Of a stretch of DNA of 53,026 nt, positions 26,969-35,787 are shown in pieces. The position numbers and the translations under genes are program-made. This DNA is from an uncultured Rickettsiales bacterium. Lineage in GTDB: Bacteria; Pseudomonadota; Alphaproteobacteria; UBA8366. The notes beneath the pieces are model-generated. The model was not told where the DNA came from, ran no database searches, and worked only from the letters and a program-made list of their open reading frames with translations. The stretch is taken from contig CAJWTF010000010.1 of assembly GCA_913046825.1 (NCBI GenBank), forward strand, positions 1-53,026. Direction: 5' to 3'. How positions within the stretch are numbered: the first letter of the stretch is position 1; every line of letters begins with the position of its first letter.

Positions 26969-27994
26969 ATGAATCGTTTCGTGCTTTCCGCGCTTGGCGC
27001 GGTTGCGGTGTTTGCGGTCATGGCGGGTTCTGCCGCTGCGGCTAGCCCGACATTGGATACTGTGAAAAAACGGGGTCAGTTGGTCTGCGGTGTTAATACA
27101 GGTCTTGCCGGCTTCGCGGCGCCTGATGATAAGGGTGTCTACCAAGGCTTTGACGTCGATTATTGCCGCGCAATGAGTGCCGCAGTTTTTGCCGATCCTG
27201 ACAAGGTTACTTATAAGCCTTTGACCGGTAAGACCCGGTTTCCGGCGTTGCAGTCCGGTGAGATTGATATTCTGTCCCGTAATACGACGTGGACCTTTAA
27301 GCGTGATGTGAACCTTGGTTTCGAATTTGTTGGTGTCACATATTACGATGGGCAGGGCTTCATCGCTCGCAAGGACCTCGGTGTGAAGAGCGCCAAGGAA
27401 CTTAACGACGCTTCTGTCTGCATCCAGACTGGTACAACGACAGAACTCAATCTCGCAGATTATTTCCGTACGAATAAGATGAAGTTCAAATCCGTTGTTG
27501 TCGAAGACGCCGCGGAAGCCCGTCAGAACTATGCGGCGAATCGTTGCGATGTTTACACGACGGATCGCTCCGGTCTCGCAGCACAACGGTCGGTTCTGAA
27601 AGACCCGGATGCGCATATGGTCCTGCCGGAAATTATCTCGAAAGAGCCGCTTGGTCCGGTCGTGCGCCACGGTGATAACACGTGGGGCGATATAGCACGT
27701 TGGGTTCGCAATGCGTTGGTAGTCGCGGAAGAACTCGGTGTGACGCAAGGCAATGTCGATCAAATGAAGAACTCGGACAATCCCGAGATCAAGCGTCTCT
27801 TGGGCGAAGAAGGTGACTTCGGTAGCTTCCTCGGCCTGAACAAGGATTGGGCCTATCAGGTCATTAAATCGGTTGGAAATTATGGCGAAATCTATGACCG
27901 CCATATTGGTCCGAACACGCCAATCGGCCTCGATCGTGGCGTAAACAATCTTTGGACTAAGGGCGGCATCATCTACGCAGCGCCTTTTCGTTGA
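26969..27994 (+). CDS. aapJ: General L-amino-acid ABC transporter substrate-binding protein
   Basis: The 341-residue protein starts at ATG 26969 after GGGAG and carries a signal peptide (MNRFVLSALGAVAVFAVMAG, cleavage near the AAA before SPTLDTV). The mature part is a solute-binding protein family 3 member: VKKRGQLVCGVNTGLAGFAA, DYCRAMSAAVFADPDKV, GEIDILSRNTTWTFKRD and CIQTGTTTELNLADYFR are those of AapJ. It collects a broad range of L-amino acids in the periplasm for the AapQMP complex encoded next. The gap to aapQ holds a strong hairpin, which would allow more of this protein than of the membrane parts. Confidence 0.95.
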   Translation: MNRFVLSALGAVAVFAVMAGSAAAASPTLDTVKKRGQLVCGVNTGLAGFAAPDDKGVYQGFDVDYCRAMSAAVFADPDKVTYKPLTGKTRFPALQSGEIDILSRNTTWTFKRDVNLGFEFVGVTYYDGQGFIARKDLGVKSAKELNDASVCIQTGTTTELNLADYFRTNKMKFKSVVVEDAAEARQNYAANRCDVYTTDRSGLAAQRSVLKDPDAHMVLPEIISKEPLGPVVRHGDNTWGDIARWVRNALVVAEELGVTQGNVDQMKNSDNPEIKRLLGEEGDFGSFLGLNKDWAYQVIKSVGNYGEIYDRHIGPNTPIGLDRGVNNLWTKGGIIYAAPFR

Positions 27995-28029
27995 TTCAAA
28001 AGTCGGTTTAAATCGGCAAATGAGCACAC

Positions 28030-28060
28030 ACCCGACCTGCCGAAGCGCGGCAGGTCGGGT
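28030..28060 (+). terminator. 13-bp hairpin between aapJ and aapQ, probable attenuator or mRNA stabiliser
   Basis: ACCCGACCTGCCG (28030-28042) pairs perfectly with CGGCAGGTCGGGT (28048-28060) around loop AAGCG. There is no T tract. Placed 35 bases after aapJ and 60 before aapQ, it could protect the aapJ message from 3' decay or partly stop transcription, a common arrangement after binding-protein genes. Confidence 0.7.
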
Positions 28061-28120
28061 TATGCGTTCCAATAAGAAAAAAGATCACCGCGCTGCGAAT
28101 TTTAAGAGTGGGGGTTCGGC

Positions 28121-29320
28121 ATGGCGGTCGGCGTAAAAGAGGGTGGTAGCGGCACCGGCGGTGTACGCTGGTGGTACGATCCCAAAGTACGAGCATTTAT
28201 TTTTCAAGCGGCGTTCGTTCTCGCGCTGGCCAGCGTAGTAGTCTTCATCGTTCTCAATACGATGCAAAATCTTGAGAAGCGCGGCATTAAGGCCGGCTTC
28301 GACTTTCTCGACAATCCTGCCGGTTTTGAAATTCCGTTGACCTTAATTCCGTACTCTGTCGAAGGCGGATCAACACACGGTGCGGTTTTTGTCGTTGGCT
28401 TGCTCAACACATTACTAATTTCGATAATGGGGATCGTTCTGGCGACGATCATCGGCTTCGTTCTGGGCGTGTTGAGATTATCCAGCAATTGGCTGATATC
28501 ACGGCTGGTCGGGGTTTATATAGAGACGATCAGAAACGTGCCGTTGCTGCTGCAGTTTCTGTTCTGGCATTTCGCGGTGTTCCAAGCCTTGCCACTCGTG
28601 CGCGCATCTTTTCCAATTTTCGATACCTTCTATATTCACAACCGTGGTCTCACAGGCCCGAACCCGGTACCCGAATCCGGATTTATGTATGTTGTGATTT
28701 CCGTCTTCATCGCGATTGCGGCGATCGGATATATGAAAGGCTGGTCGCGCAAACGGCAAGATGCAACGGGCCAGCAATTCCCTGTTCTTTGGACGTCTCT
28801 TGGTATCCTTATCGGATTTCCTCTTCTCGTATCAGCGGTTCTCGGTTTCCCGTTGACCTGGGAATATGCGACGCTGGGCCGCTTCCGATTCACGGGTGGG
28901 TTGGAAATGCCGATTGAATTGTTCTCCGCCTTGGCTGCGTTGACGATCTACACTTCGGCATTTATTGCCGAGATTGTTCGGTCTGGAATTTTGGCGATTT
29001 CTCAGGGTCAATCGGAAGCGGCTCATGCATTGGGGTTGCGCCAAGGGCCGACCTTGCGCCTTGTAATCATCCCGCAGGCGCTGCGGGTCATCGTGCCGCC
29101 GCTAATCAGTCAGTATCTCAATTTGACCAAAAATTCCTCGCTTGGTATCGCCATCGGCTATGCCGACCTGTTTAATGTCTTCGGCGGCATATCGCTTAAT
29201 CAGACCGGCCAGGCTTTAGAGATCATCGCCATGTGTATGTTGGTCTACCTGACCTTCAGTCTGCTGATTTCTTTGTATATGAACTGGTATAACAGACAAA
29301 TCTCGCTGGTGGAGAGGTGA
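28121..29320 (+). CDS. aapQ: General L-amino-acid ABC transporter permease AapQ
   Basis: The 399-residue inner-membrane permease has an N-terminal segment (IFQAAFVLALASVVVFIVLN), a periplasmic stretch, and the His/Glu/Gln permease core GLLNTLLISIMGIVLATIIG. The ATPase-contacting EAA loop is EAAHALGLRQGPTLRLVIIP. The insert between the first segments and the core is longer than in most polar amino-acid permeases, as in AapQ of Rhizobium. It pairs with AapM, whose gene starts five bases later. Confidence 0.93.
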   Translation: MAVGVKEGGSGTGGVRWWYDPKVRAFIFQAAFVLALASVVVFIVLNTMQNLEKRGIKAGFDFLDNPAGFEIPLTLIPYSVEGGSTHGAVFVVGLLNTLLISIMGIVLATIIGFVLGVLRLSSNWLISRLVGVYIETIRNVPLLLQFLFWHFAVFQALPLVRASFPIFDTFYIHNRGLTGPNPVPESGFMYVVISVFIAIAAIGYMKGWSRKRQDATGQQFPVLWTSLGILIGFPLLVSAVLGFPLTWEYATLGRFRFTGGLEMPIELFSALAALTIYTSAFIAEIVRSGILAISQGQSEAAHALGLRQGPTLRLVIIPQALRVIVPPLISQYLNLTKNSSLGIAIGYADLFNVFGGISLNQTGQALEIIAMCMLVYLTFSLLISLYMNWYNRQISLVER

Positions 29321-29324
29321 TGCC

Positions 29325-30452
29325 ATGAGCGATACAACAAACATTCCCAATCGTGTGTTCGTTCGCGAAGAAAACATTCCGCAAGCACCGCCACCGATTT
29401 CAACATCCGGCATTATAGGATGGCTGCGCCAGAACCTTTTTTCCTCTCCGTTGAACGCCGTTTTAACCATTCTGAGTTTCTATCTCCTATATACGGTTTT
29501 GCCACCGTTGATCGATTGGGTGTTTCTCACGTCGGTTTGGACCGGAGATAGTAATCAGGATTGTAAGGGAATCGAAGGGGCATGTTGGGCCATTATTCCC
29601 AATAGGTTCGGACAGTTCATCTACGGTTTCTATCCGGAAGCGCAGCGTTGGCGGGTAAATCTGACCTTTGTTTTGTTCTGCCTGAATTTGCTTCCGATCT
29701 TGTCGGACCGGATTCCCGGTAGAGCGTTTGCCGCAGTTTTTATCGTCGCGATCTTCCCGATCATAGGCTATGTCCTGATGTACGGTGCCTTTGGATTGCC
29801 GATTGTCCCAACAAATCAATGGGGCGGATTGATGTTGACCTTGGTGTTGGCATCGGTCGCGATCTTGTTCTCTCTACCGCTCGGCATTCTGTTGGCGCTC
29901 GGGCGGCGCTCGGAAATGCCGGTCATCAGGACGATTTGTATTGCCTTCATCGAATTGTGGCGGGCAGTGCCCTTGATCACGGTCCTGTTTATGGCATCAT
30001 TCATGCTGCCGCTCTTCGCACCGGAAGGCGTGAGCTTTAATGAGCTGATGCGCGCTTTGATCGGGTTCACGATGTTCTCGTCCGCCTATATGGCGGAAGT
30101 TATTCGCGGCGGGTTGCAGGCCATACCGAAAGGGCAGAACGAGGCTGCACAGGCACTTGGTCTGAATTATTGGCAAAGTATGCGGCTGATCATTTTGCCG
30201 CAGGCGCTGAAGATCGTCATTCCCGGCATCGTCAATACTTTCATAGGACTCTTTAAAGATACGTCGCTGGTTTCAATCATTGGACTCTTCGATCTGTTAC
30301 TCGTCGCCAAGTCGTCGGTGACCGATGCTAAATGGCTTGGCCTCGAACACGAAGCTTATACCTTTGTTGCCGTCATATATTTCGTGTTCTGTTTCAGCAT
30401 GTCGCGATACAGCCTTTGGCTCGAGCGGAAGCTCGATACCGGTCACCGTTGA
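29325..30452 (+). CDS. aapM: General L-amino-acid ABC transporter permease AapM
   Basis: The 375-residue second permease has several hydrophobic segments (LNAVLTILSFYLLYTVLPPL, LTFVLFCLNLLPIL, FIVAIFPIIGYVLMYGAFG), then the permease core GGLMLTLVLASVAILFSLPL with ELWRAVPLITVLFMASFM. The EAA loop is NEAAQALGLNYWQSMRLIIL. The soluble insert with two cysteines (DSNQDCKGIEGACWAI) is typical of AapM. It is the partner of AapQ in the inner membrane and is followed 15 bases later by the ATPase gene. Confidence 0.93.
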   Translation: MSDTTNIPNRVFVREENIPQAPPPISTSGIIGWLRQNLFSSPLNAVLTILSFYLLYTVLPPLIDWVFLTSVWTGDSNQDCKGIEGACWAIIPNRFGQFIYGFYPEAQRWRVNLTFVLFCLNLLPILSDRIPGRAFAAVFIVAIFPIIGYVLMYGAFGLPIVPTNQWGGLMLTLVLASVAILFSLPLGILLALGRRSEMPVIRTICIAFIELWRAVPLITVLFMASFMLPLFAPEGVSFNELMRALIGFTMFSSAYMAEVIRGGLQAIPKGQNEAAQALGLNYWQSMRLIILPQALKIVIPGIVNTFIGLFKDTSLVSIIGLFDLLLVAKSSVTDAKWLGLEHEAYTFVAVIYFVFCFSMSRYSLWLERKLDTGHR

Positions 30453-30467
30453 GCGAGGAGAAATAAC

Positions 30468-31256
30468 ATGAGTGAAAACACCAGCGCAGTACGCCCGCCG
30501 AGCGTCTCTGAACTCTCGGATGAACCGGTCATCCAAATCAACGGTATGAACAAATGGTTTGGTCACTTTCACGTGCTGCGCGATATCGACCTGACGGTTT
30601 ATCGCAACGAGCGGATCGTCATTTGCGGGCCCTCAGGCTCCGGTAAATCGACGTTGATTCGTTGCATTAACCGGCTGGAAGAGCACCAGAAGGGATCGAT
30701 TATTGTTGATGAGATAGAGCTGACGGATGATCTTAAGCAGATCGATAGCGTGCGCCGGGAAGTCGGTATGGTGTTCCAGCACTTCAATCTGTTTCCGCAT
30801 CTGACAGTCTTGGAGAATTGCACCTTGGCGCCGATTTGGGTTCGTAAGACACCAAAGGCCGAAGCTGAAGAAATCGCGATGGAATATCTCACGCGGGTTA
30901 AAATTCCGGAGCAGGCTTTAAAGTTTCCGGGGCAATTATCGGGCGGTCAGCAACAGCGTGTCGCCATCGCGCGATCGCTTTGTATGCGACCGAAGATCAT
31001 GTTATTCGATGAGCCCACGTCAGCCCTAGATCCGGAAATGATCAAGGAGGTGCTCGACGTGATGGTCGATCTCGCGGAGACGGGCATGACGATGTTGGTG
31101 GTGACCCACGAGATGGGCTTTGCCCGTCAAGTTGCGCACCGGGTGATCTTCATGGATGACGGCCAAGTTGTGGAGCAGAATGAGCCGGAAGAATTCTTTG
31201 GCAATCCACAATCGGATCGCACGAAACTTTTCCTCAGCCAAATCTTGTCGCACTAG
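30468..31256 (+). CDS. aapP: General L-amino-acid ABC transporter ATPase AapP
   Basis: The 262-residue cytoplasmic ATPase has Walker [10 protein letters not shown] at 54-62, Q-loop [16 protein letters not shown], signature [15 protein letters not shown], Walker [16 protein letters not shown] and switch His in [14 protein letters not shown]. The N-terminal 20 residues are extra. It powers uptake through AapQM and completes the operon aapJQMP. The panE-like gene begins 15 bases after its stop and may be read through. Confidence 0.95.
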   Translation: MSENTSAVRPPSVSELSDEPVIQINGMNKWFGHFHVLRDIDLTVYRNERIVICGPSGSGKSTLIRCINRLEEHQKGSIIVDEIELTDDLKQIDSVRREVGMVFQHFNLFPHLTVLENCTLAPIWVRKTPKAEAEEIAMEYLTRVKIPEQALKFPGQLSGGQQQRVAIARSLCMRPKIMLFDEPTSALDPEMIKEVLDVMVDLAETGMTMLVVTHEMGFARQVAHRVIFMDDGQVVEQNEPEEFFGNPQSDRTKLFLSQILSH

Positions 31257-31271
31257 CGGTCCATACGACGA

Positions 31272-32294
31272 ATGAAAATTGTGATATTTGGTGTCGGTGC
31301 AGTCGCTGGTTTTGTGGCTGGCCGGCTGGCACGGTCAGGTCATGCACCAACCCTGGTCGCGCGTGGCGAGCGTCTTGTGGCGTATCGGCAAAACGGCCTC
31401 AAGCTCATCGATCTCGATTACGAATCCCAGCATGAACTTGCGGCAACCGACGACACTGTATCACTGGGACCACAAGACATCGTCTTGATTGGCGCCAAAG
31501 CACATGCGATTCCCGGTGCCATCGATCAAATTACACCGTTATTAGGACCCGATACCGTCGTCGTTCCGATGATCAACGGCATTCCGTTTTGGTACTTCCA
31601 TGGAATTCCGAGCGATGGCCGAAAACGCCATCTAGATGCAGTCGATCCGGGTGGCAAAGCGTGGGCTGGGCTCGGTGTCGAGCGAGTGTTAGGGTGTATC
31701 GTGTACGTTATGAATACGTCGCCCGCACCCGGGGTCGTTCAGAACCACGGGCAGGAAGCGAAATTAGCGCTCGGTGAGCCGACCGGCAGTTCGAGCGCGC
31801 GTGCGGAAGCAATTTCCGGACTTCTGACAGGCGCCGGATTTGACGCGCCGATATCCGCCGATATCCGCCGAGACCTTTGGATTAAACTGTGGGGTAATCT
31901 CTCTGGAAACTCTATCAGTGCCATCGCGGAAGGGAGTTGTTTGGTCCTGGGCAGCGACCCGGAAATCCGCGCGACGATGGCGAAAATGATGCGCGAATCT
32001 GTGGCTGTGGCGGCAGCCTATGGCGTCGAACTGGCGGCAGATGAAACTTCGTTGGAGGAAGGGATCGAGCGTCGAATTGAGTATTTCCGTAATCTCGGCG
32101 ATGTACCGACTTCCATGCTGCAGGACTACCGGTCAGGTCGAACCTTGGAGCTTGATCCGATTGTGGGGGCGGTGAGGGAGATGGGAGAGATGGCGGGCGT
32201 CCCGACGCCGACGATCGACACGGTCTATGCGTTGGCTCGCAAAAAGGCGGAGATCAAAGGCCTTTATCAGCCACTCACGGGATCGGGTAGCTAA
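31272..32294 (+). CDS. Ketopantoate reductase-like protein
   Basis: The 340-residue protein is of the PanE/ApbA family: N-terminal NADP motif MKIVIFGVGAVAGFVAGRLA, VLIGAKAHAI, MINGIPFWYFHG and the catalytic-Lys region IRRDLWIKLWGNLSGNSISA. The C-terminal LELDPIVGAVREMGEMAGVP with TPTIDTVYALARKKAE is standard. Several such paralogues act on 2-keto acids other than ketopantoate, so panE is not asserted. It sits 15 bases after aapP. Its last codons overlap the end of a minus-strand citrate-synthase remnant. Confidence 0.88.
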   Translation: MKIVIFGVGAVAGFVAGRLARSGHAPTLVARGERLVAYRQNGLKLIDLDYESQHELAATDDTVSLGPQDIVLIGAKAHAIPGAIDQITPLLGPDTVVVPMINGIPFWYFHGIPSDGRKRHLDAVDPGGKAWAGLGVERVLGCIVYVMNTSPAPGVVQNHGQEAKLALGEPTGSSSARAEAISGLLTGAGFDAPISADIRRDLWIKLWGNLSGNSISAIAEGSCLVLGSDPEIRATMAKMMRESVAVAAAYGVELAADETSLEEGIERRIEYFRNLGDVPTSMLQDYRSGRTLELDPIVGAVREMGEMAGVPTPTIDTVYALARKKAEIKGLYQPLTGSGS

Positions 32295-32420
32295 CCCCGG
32301 TCTGCGGTTCGTCCCCTACATCGCGCGCCCGCGGCCGGATCAGTTCCGGTAAGTGGTATTGTTCTTGTGCATGCGCCAACCAACCAGCACTTCGGCTAAT
32401 AGCGAAAATCGCGAAACGGC
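32275..32420 (-). pseudogene. C-terminal fragment of a citrate synthase, minus strand
   Basis: Read on the minus strand from about 32420, the frame gives FAIFAISRSAGWLAHAQEQY, then HLPELIRPRARDVGDEPQTG and VSYPIP, then a stop. This is the C-terminus of a citrate/methylcitrate synthase (the SR.AGW.AH..EQ and LIRPRARYVG signatures). Sequence upstream of it on the same strand is only weakly related, so most of the gene has been lost. Its end overlaps the panE-like gene by about 20 bases. Confidence 0.75.
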
Positions 32421-32476
32421 TGGTCTCCGGCAATGAAAGCGATCCAAAGAAGCATGGGATCGATAATGCTGCCCTT

Positions 32477-33240
32477 TTGACAGGGGCGGCACCCGTATTT
32501 AACGAGGCGCATTGGCGCCACTGCAATAAGCTCGGCGTCATTGTACCCAATCTGGGGCGAGGCCATGCCGCCGATTTCCTGGCGATGTTGGGGCTTAATC
32601 ATGAGGCGAGAGCCGCACTTGCTTTGGAACGTTGCCTGATCACCGTTGCTGAACACGTTATGAATGCTTCGACCTTTACGGCCCGCGTGGTGTCGTCAAC
32701 ACAGGCTGGGGAAATTTCATCCGTTGTCGCTGCGTTATGTGCGTTGAAAGGACCATTACATGGAGGCGCTCCCAGACCGGTATTGGACATGCTGGACGAA
32801 ATTGCGAGCAAAGCGAACATCATGCCATGGATTCATGTCACCCTTGAGGATGGCTACCGTCTCATGGGGTTCGGGCATCGCGTCTACCGGACACGCGATC
32901 CTCGGGCTGATGTGTTGAAGGAAATCGTCCGCGACCTCAAAAATTCATCGGATCGGGTCGCCTTTGCCGAAGCGGTCGAGAACGGCGTCTTGGAGACGCT
33001 GGCGGCGCGATACCCCGATCGTCACCTCGATACCAATGTCGAGTTCTATACCGCCTCGATGCTCGATGGAATTGGCTTGCCGCGTGCGCTGTTCACACCG
33101 CTGTTTGCCATGCGCCGGGTCATTGGTTGGTGAGGCCATATTGAGGAGCAGGTTGCCAGCGGACGTCTCATCCGTCCGGCTTCATCCTATGTGGGTGATC
33201 TACCGGAAGGTGCGGCGGTACTTCAATTGGCAGACAAACT
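32477..33240 (+). pseudogene. Citrate-synthase-family (citryl-CoA-lyase-like) gene remnant
   Basis: The plus strand from about 32477 holds an open frame of a citrate-synthase-family protein with both histidine motifs: ALKGPLHGGAPRPVLDMLDE and GFGHRVYRTRDPRADVLKE. DTNVEFYTASMLDGIGLPRA follows. A TGA at 33131-33133 interrupts RRVIGW / GHIEEQVASG, and homology continues to RLIRPASSYVGD. There is no proper start: the N-terminal domain is missing and the frame opens at a TTG in mid-protein. Truncation and internal stop make this a pseudogene. The neighbouring minus-strand gene overlaps its last codons. Confidence 0.78.
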
Positions 33241-33990
33241 AAAGGCTTCGTCGAGTGCGGCGAGTGCATTCAGTGCGGGCGGAAATCCGCCATAGGGCGC
33301 TGTCTGCATAACCGCCTCGACGACTTCTTCTTTGGTGAGGCCAACATTCAAGGCCGATTGTCCAAACTTCTGAAGCTGGCTGTCCAAGCGTAAGACCGTG
33401 AAGGAGGCGACCGCGCAAATCATGCGTTGCCGTCGATCCAATCCTGCACGATGCCAGAGCCAACCATAACCGTATTGAATTGCCATTGTATAGAGGCCGC
33501 CTGTCGTCGGGTTATCCGGCGATGCATAGCCCTTGGTGCCGCGATCGCCATGCAAGGCGGCCAGCATCTTCCCACCCATTTCGGAAAACTCTTCCAAGGA
33601 TTCATCCCCGTCCACTTCGACCTCTACCGACACGCCTTCGGCGGCGAAGACTTCATGCGCGATATTCATGGCGTTCTCCGCGGTCGGAAAACCGCCGTAG
33701 AGACCTGCCTGCACGAAGATTTCCAAAATAGAGCGGGGCGCCAAACCGACCTTCAGTGCCCCTCGGACATGGCGGCGCAATTGCGGTTCGTTCTGTTGCA
33801 ACATCAGTCCCGAAAGAACGCAAATGTAGCGTTCCTCCAAGGGCAGGACATCACGCGCCCAGATGCCGCCATATAGTGCTTCTGAGACCATGCGTTGATA
33901 TCCAGGTGCGGTGTCAGCATCACTACCCTTGGCGTCGATACGGTTGCGGATGGCGTCTCCCCGCTGTTTCAGGTTGCTGCGCGTGGCCAT
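33223..33990 (-). CDS. Carboxymuconolactone decarboxylase-family protein, tandem domains
   Basis: The 255-residue protein contains two carboxymuconolactone decarboxylase-like helical domains, roughly 40-120 and 160-250: ALYGGIWARDVLPLEERYIC, LRRHVRGALKVGLAPRSILE and IFVQAGLYGGFPTAENAMNI, then LDRRQRMICAVASFTVLRLD and MQTAPYGGFPPALNALAALD. The CxxC redox pair of AhpD-like members is absent, so peroxidase activity is unlikely. In other alphaproteobacteria I recall such genes beside citrate-synthase-like genes, and here it abuts two decayed ones. The reaction is unknown. Confidence 0.85.
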   Translation of the reverse strand: MATRSNLKQRGDAIRNRIDAKGSDADTAPGYQRMVSEALYGGIWARDVLPLEERYICVLSGLMLQQNEPQLRRHVRGALKVGLAPRSILEIFVQAGLYGGFPTAENAMNIAHEVFAAEGVSVEVEVDGDESLEEFSEMGGKMLAALHGDRGTKGYASPDNPTTGGLYTMAIQYGYGWLWHRAGLDRRQRMICAVASFTVLRLDSQLQKFGQSALNVGLTKEEVVEAVMQTAPYGGFPPALNALAALDEAFSLSAN

Positions 33991-34017
33991 GATGTCTACC
34001 CCTGTGTGTGTTGTCGC

Positions 34018-34716
34018 TTAAAGTCCGGCGTCATCCAACCAACGACCGAATGCCAATCGGGCACCAGGCTCCAGTTCTGGAGCCGCCGCTGCCGTATCGG
34101 CCCGCAGACCTTGGACGTTAATCCCGTCGGTGGTGGATATCTCCAATGTATGCCCGATGAACCAGCTCTCCAAATTCTCCAAGCTAGCTTCCAAATGGAA
34201 TTGCAACCCTAATGCATAATTTTCAATGCTAAAGGCCTGGTTTTGAACAAGGTCAGTCGATGCAAGCAACGTGGCTCCGTGCGGCAGGTCAAATGTGTCA
34301 CCGTGCCAATGCAGTACCGGTGCTCCGCCGATATCGCCGAGAAGCGAAAACTTACCAGGGTTCGTGAGTTGCAATGGCTTCCAGCCGATTTCCTTGGCTA
34401 AACCTGGATAGACCTCGGTTCCGAGAGAAGCGGCCATGATTTGGCAGCCGAGGCAAATGCCAATCGTCGGTTTCCGTGCTGCGAGACGACGAGCGGTGAA
34501 TGCCACTTCAGCATTGAGGAACGGATAGGCGTCACGTTCGTAGACGCCAATCGGGCCGCCTAGAATTACTACAAGATCGTCGGCCTGGGGGTCAATATCG
34601 TCTAACAGGTCGACGCCCATATCGAGGTAGCGAATCTCATGGCCGCGTTGCTCCAGAATACCTTCCAGCAGGTCCAGATGCTCGAACCCGACATGTCGTA
34701 TGGCGAGTGTGCGCAT
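34018..34716 (-). CDS. Class I glutamine amidotransferase-like protein
   Basis: The 232-residue protein is a stand-alone class I GATase domain (GMP-synthase type). The triad is Cys88 in GICLGCQIMAASLG, His174 and Glu176 in LGLQFHLEAS. LVVILGGPIGVYERDAYPFL and PVLHWHGDTFDLPHGATLLA are also typical. Free-standing members often act on glutamine or gamma-glutamyl amides with unknown partners. Its start codon overlaps the last base of the SRAP gene, so the two are coupled. Confidence 0.87.
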   Translation of the reverse strand: MRTLAIRHVGFEHLDLLEGILEQRGHEIRYLDMGVDLLDDIDPQADDLVVILGGPIGVYERDAYPFLNAEVAFTARRLAARKPTIGICLGCQIMAASLGTEVYPGLAKEIGWKPLQLTNPGKFSLLGDIGGAPVLHWHGDTFDLPHGATLLASTDLVQNQAFSIENYALGLQFHLEASLENLESWFIGHTLEISTTDGINVQGLRADTAAAAPELEPGARLAFGRWLDDAGL

Positions 34717-35426
34717 CAGAACAGATCGAGTTGGCTTTGGGCCGGCGGTGCCGGCGGGGAGAGCGGCTCAGTTTGATCGACAAGTTTGGGACTGTCATTT
34801 TGCACTTTATTGACCAAGGTTGCGACAGGCCACGCCTCGGTCGACCCAGAATAAGGCACCATCAATGGGCCAACATCTTTCACGTCACCCGTTAGCCAGG
34901 TTTCGTACGTTTGGGGCGGCAATATGACTGGCATCCGGTGATGGATGGTCATCAGCGCTTCCGTCGCTTCTGTGGTCACGACGGCGCACGTCTCCCAATG
35001 ATCACCGTCGCCACCTTCCCATCGTTCCCAAATACCGGCAAAGGCGAACGGTGTTCCGTCTTCGAGTTGGATGTAATAGGGCTGCTTGATACCTTTACCC
35101 TCGGATTTCCATTCATAAAATCCGTTTGCAGGAATCAAGCAACGCCTGCGCTGGAAAGCGGCCCGAAACGATGGCTTTTCGGAGACGGTCTCGCTCCGGG
35201 CATTGATCATGCGGTTGGCTGTCGTTGGATCTTTCACCCAAGAGGGCACCAGACCCCAATTGAAACCGGCCAATTGTCTGACCGTACCCGCGTCGTTGAT
35301 ACGCACTGCTGGAATATCTTGCCCCGGGGCAACGTTATACCGCGCCGCGAGGTTCGGCTGGGCATCGAAGCCAAACAATTCGCGCATGCTGTCGATGGGC
35401 ATGATCAGGGTATAGCGTCCACACAT
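34716..35426 (-). CDS. SOS response-associated peptidase (SRAP/YedK/HMCES family)
   Basis: The 236-residue protein begins MCGRYT, placing catalytic Cys2 right after the start methionine, which fixes this start. The other active-site residues follow: Asn75 in MINARSET, Glu105 in NGFYEWK, and His163 in HHRMPVIL. RYNVAPGQDIPAV and NWGLVPSWVKD are conserved. SRAP proteins form a covalent thiazolidine cross-link with abasic sites in single-stranded DNA, shielding them. No LexA box could be identified upstream. It is coupled to the amidotransferase downstream. Confidence 0.93.
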   Translation of the reverse strand: MCGRYTLIMPIDSMRELFGFDAQPNLAARYNVAPGQDIPAVRINDAGTVRQLAGFNWGLVPSWVKDPTTANRMINARSETVSEKPSFRAAFQRRRCLIPANGFYEWKSEGKGIKQPYYIQLEDGTPFAFAGIWERWEGGDGDHWETCAVVTTEATEALMTIHHRMPVILPPQTYETWLTGDVKDVGPLMVPYSGSTEAWPVATLVNKVQNDSPKLVDQTEPLSPPAPPAQSQLDLF

Positions 35427-35787
35427 GGAGATTATATTGCCGAATTCGAACCCTTAAAACACGTCGAATTCCGTGCTATCTTGAATAAGGATGGGTAGCA
35501 AAGTTTATCTCGTGTGGGACGATGTCGCGCGATAAGGCGGCGGTGCATTTATTTACCGCCGAAATCTCCGAGACGCTGCTTGAGTTTTATCGAGCTGTGT
35601 ATCGGGAACGGAGGCTTTATTTTTCCCGTATGAACGCGAACCTCATTTCCTTCGTCAATACGATCGAGCGCTTTATGTTGCGCTGACCGACGGAGGTAAT
35701 GACGTATCGCGAATAATTGTCGGTTGTTACCCATTGAGTTTCCGCTGAAAACCAGATCAATTCCTTTCGGAATGATCGAGGCTCAAA
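35427..35787. other. Gene-poor gap upstream of the PrpD-like gene
   Basis: This 361-base stretch separates the divergent SRAP and PrpD-like genes. A 54-codon frame at 35522-35686 (MSRDKAAVHLFTAEISETLL then EFYRAVYRERRLYFSRMNAN) has an ordinary composition but no family I recognise and no clear ribosome site. Just before it, another short frame (MGSKVYLVWDDVAR) ends. They could be a decayed small gene. Promoters for both flanking genes are presumably here; I could not place them. Confidence 0.4.

Noticed and set aside
26918..28072. Long minus-strand open frame (384 codons) opposite aapJ
   Set aside because: It is fully antisense to a clear aapJ with signal peptide and ribosome site, has no recognisable domain, and arises from codon bias of the sense gene.
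31849..31872. Short direct repeat GATATCCGCC within the panE-like gene
   Set aside because: It is in frame and explained by the local codons; there are too few units to be a functional repeat.
33131..33133. TGA in the citrate-synthase remnant as a second selenocysteine codon
   Set aside because: The position is not catalytic, the gene lacks its N-terminal part and start, and no convincing hairpin was noticed, so it is treated as a nonsense mutation.
35522..35686. 54-codon open frame in the gap before the PrpD-like gene
   Set aside because: There is no family match or ribosome site; it is noted in the gap entry but not called as a gene.
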